From the NCBI RefSeq assembly GCF_008824185.1, contig NZ_CP044426.1, forward strand, positions 1,372,501 through 1,436,500: DNA of 64,000 nucleotides. The letters are read 5' to 3'. The notes below the pieces were generated by a model that saw only the letters and a program-made list of their open reading frames with translations, was not told the DNA's origin and made no database searches. Shown here one piece after another: positions 63,717 to 64,000 of the stretch (position 1 is its first letter; every line of letters begins with the position of its first letter). The translations under genes were made by a program, and so were the position numbers. The stretch is from Paracoccus pantotrophus. Lineage in GTDB: Bacteria; Pseudomonadota; Alphaproteobacteria; Rhodobacterales; Rhodobacteraceae.

Positions 63717-64000
63717 GCCGGATCGTGAAAATCGCCGCCGCCGCCTATCCCTTCGACTGGCTGGCGGATCTGGACGCTTATCGCGCCAAGATCGGCGCCT
63801 GGGTCGAGAAGGCCGCCGATTGCGATCTGCTGGTCTTTCCCGAATATGGCGCGATGGAGCTGGCCTCGCTGGGCGGGCGCGAGGTGGCGGGCGACCTGGA
63901 GGCCTCGCTGCACGAGGTCGCCCGGCACGAGGCCGCGCGCGACGCGCTGCATGCGGAACTCGCGGCGCGGCATCGGCTGCATATCCTGGCCGCCTCGGGG
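63713..64000 (+). CDS. Carbon-nitrogen hydrolase (nitrilase family), partial
   Basis: Only the first 96 codons are inside the window. It starts at GTG (63713) overlapping the GNAT stop, reads MSRIVKIAAAAYPFDWLADLDAYRAKI, and shows the first catalytic glutamate in LLVFPEYGAMELASL. The lysine and cysteine of the Glu-Lys-Cys triad lie beyond the edge. Amidase or N-carbamoyl hydrolase activity cannot be specified. Confidence 0.85.
   Translation, partial: MSRIVKIAAAAYPFDWLADLDAYRAKIGAWVEKAADCDLLVFPEYGAMELASLGGREVAGDLEASLHEVARHEAARDALHAELAARHRLHILAASG

Overview
The window looks like chromosomal DNA of a GC-rich alphaproteobacterium of the Rhodobacterales, most likely a Paracoccus. This is inferred from gene content and style: phaA-phaB, the GcrA/CcrM cell-cycle pair, a CcrM gene beside rnhB, MutY beside a DUF721 gene and a DsbA-like thiol oxidoreductase, an FliI/FlgB-type compact flagellar cluster, and DUF465/DUF2007/DUF4170 small proteins. 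No rRNA, CRISPR array, plasmid origin or intact prophage is visible.

Layout. 0.3-2.3 kb: polyhydroxybutyrate precursor genes phaA-phaB. 2.4-4.7 kb: small conserved genes, a tRNA-modification-type methyltransferase and a polyprenyl diphosphate synthase. 4.7-10.2 kb: ammonium transporter, a class A penicillin-binding protein and the phospholipid-transport pair MlaA-MlaC. 10.4-13.5 kb: type I secretion ATPase plus membrane fusion protein. 13.6-18.5 kb: a decayed mobile island. It holds a serine recombinase gene split by two abutting insertion sequences (IS630 and IS5 families, both inserted at TA), a decayed IS3-family copy, and a small HTH-like gene behind an operator-like dyad. 18.6-21.3 kb: arginine biosynthesis argD-GNAT-argF. 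21.4-25.3 kb: ABC-2 permease, gcrA, Nudix hydrolase and metG. 25.4-28.6 kb: TonB receptor and arginase. 28.7-31.6 kb: tRNA-Leu and the lipid A genes waaA-lpxK. 31.7-37.7 kb: DsbA-like protein, DUF721, mutY, alkane monooxygenase, ccrM, rnhB and ureidoglycolate lyase. 37.8-42.4 kb: fosmidomycin-resistance-type MFS pump, GntR regulator, L,D-transpeptidase and extensin-family protein. 42.4-43.5 kb: a second IS630-family copy, inserted in the stop codon of a Crp/Fnr regulator gene. 44.3-50.4 kb: flagellar genes fliI and flgB-flgC-fliE-fliQ-flgF-flgG-flgA-flgH-fliL. 50.6-62.6 kb: surface polysaccharide region with a glycosyltransferase, dTDP-rhamnose genes rfbCBDA, a giant RTX-repeat protein, and a KpsM/E/T-type capsule exporter. 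62.7-64.0 kb: SnoaL-like protein, GNAT acetyltransferase and the start of a nitrilase-family gene.

How it fits together. Envelope and surface functions dominate: peptidoglycan (PBP, L,D-transpeptidase), outer membrane (Mla, waaA, lpxK, TonB receptor), flagellum, capsule with rhamnose, and a secreted RTX protein that the type I exporter 42 kb away could carry (inference).

The points most worth a second look are: three GANTC sites packed into 39 bp upstream of ccrM; three core genes (gcrA, L,D-transpeptidase, glycosyltransferase) each broken by one missing base in a C run, which suggests sequence error more than decay; two independent 14-bp tandem duplications inside one IS630 copy; a TATAAT-centred 11-bp dyad in front of a small HTH-like gene; and a 135-bp tandem array in the RTX gene. 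I did not find a clearly new multi-gene system; the best candidate for something undescribed is the dyad plus small gene at 18.15-18.48 kb.
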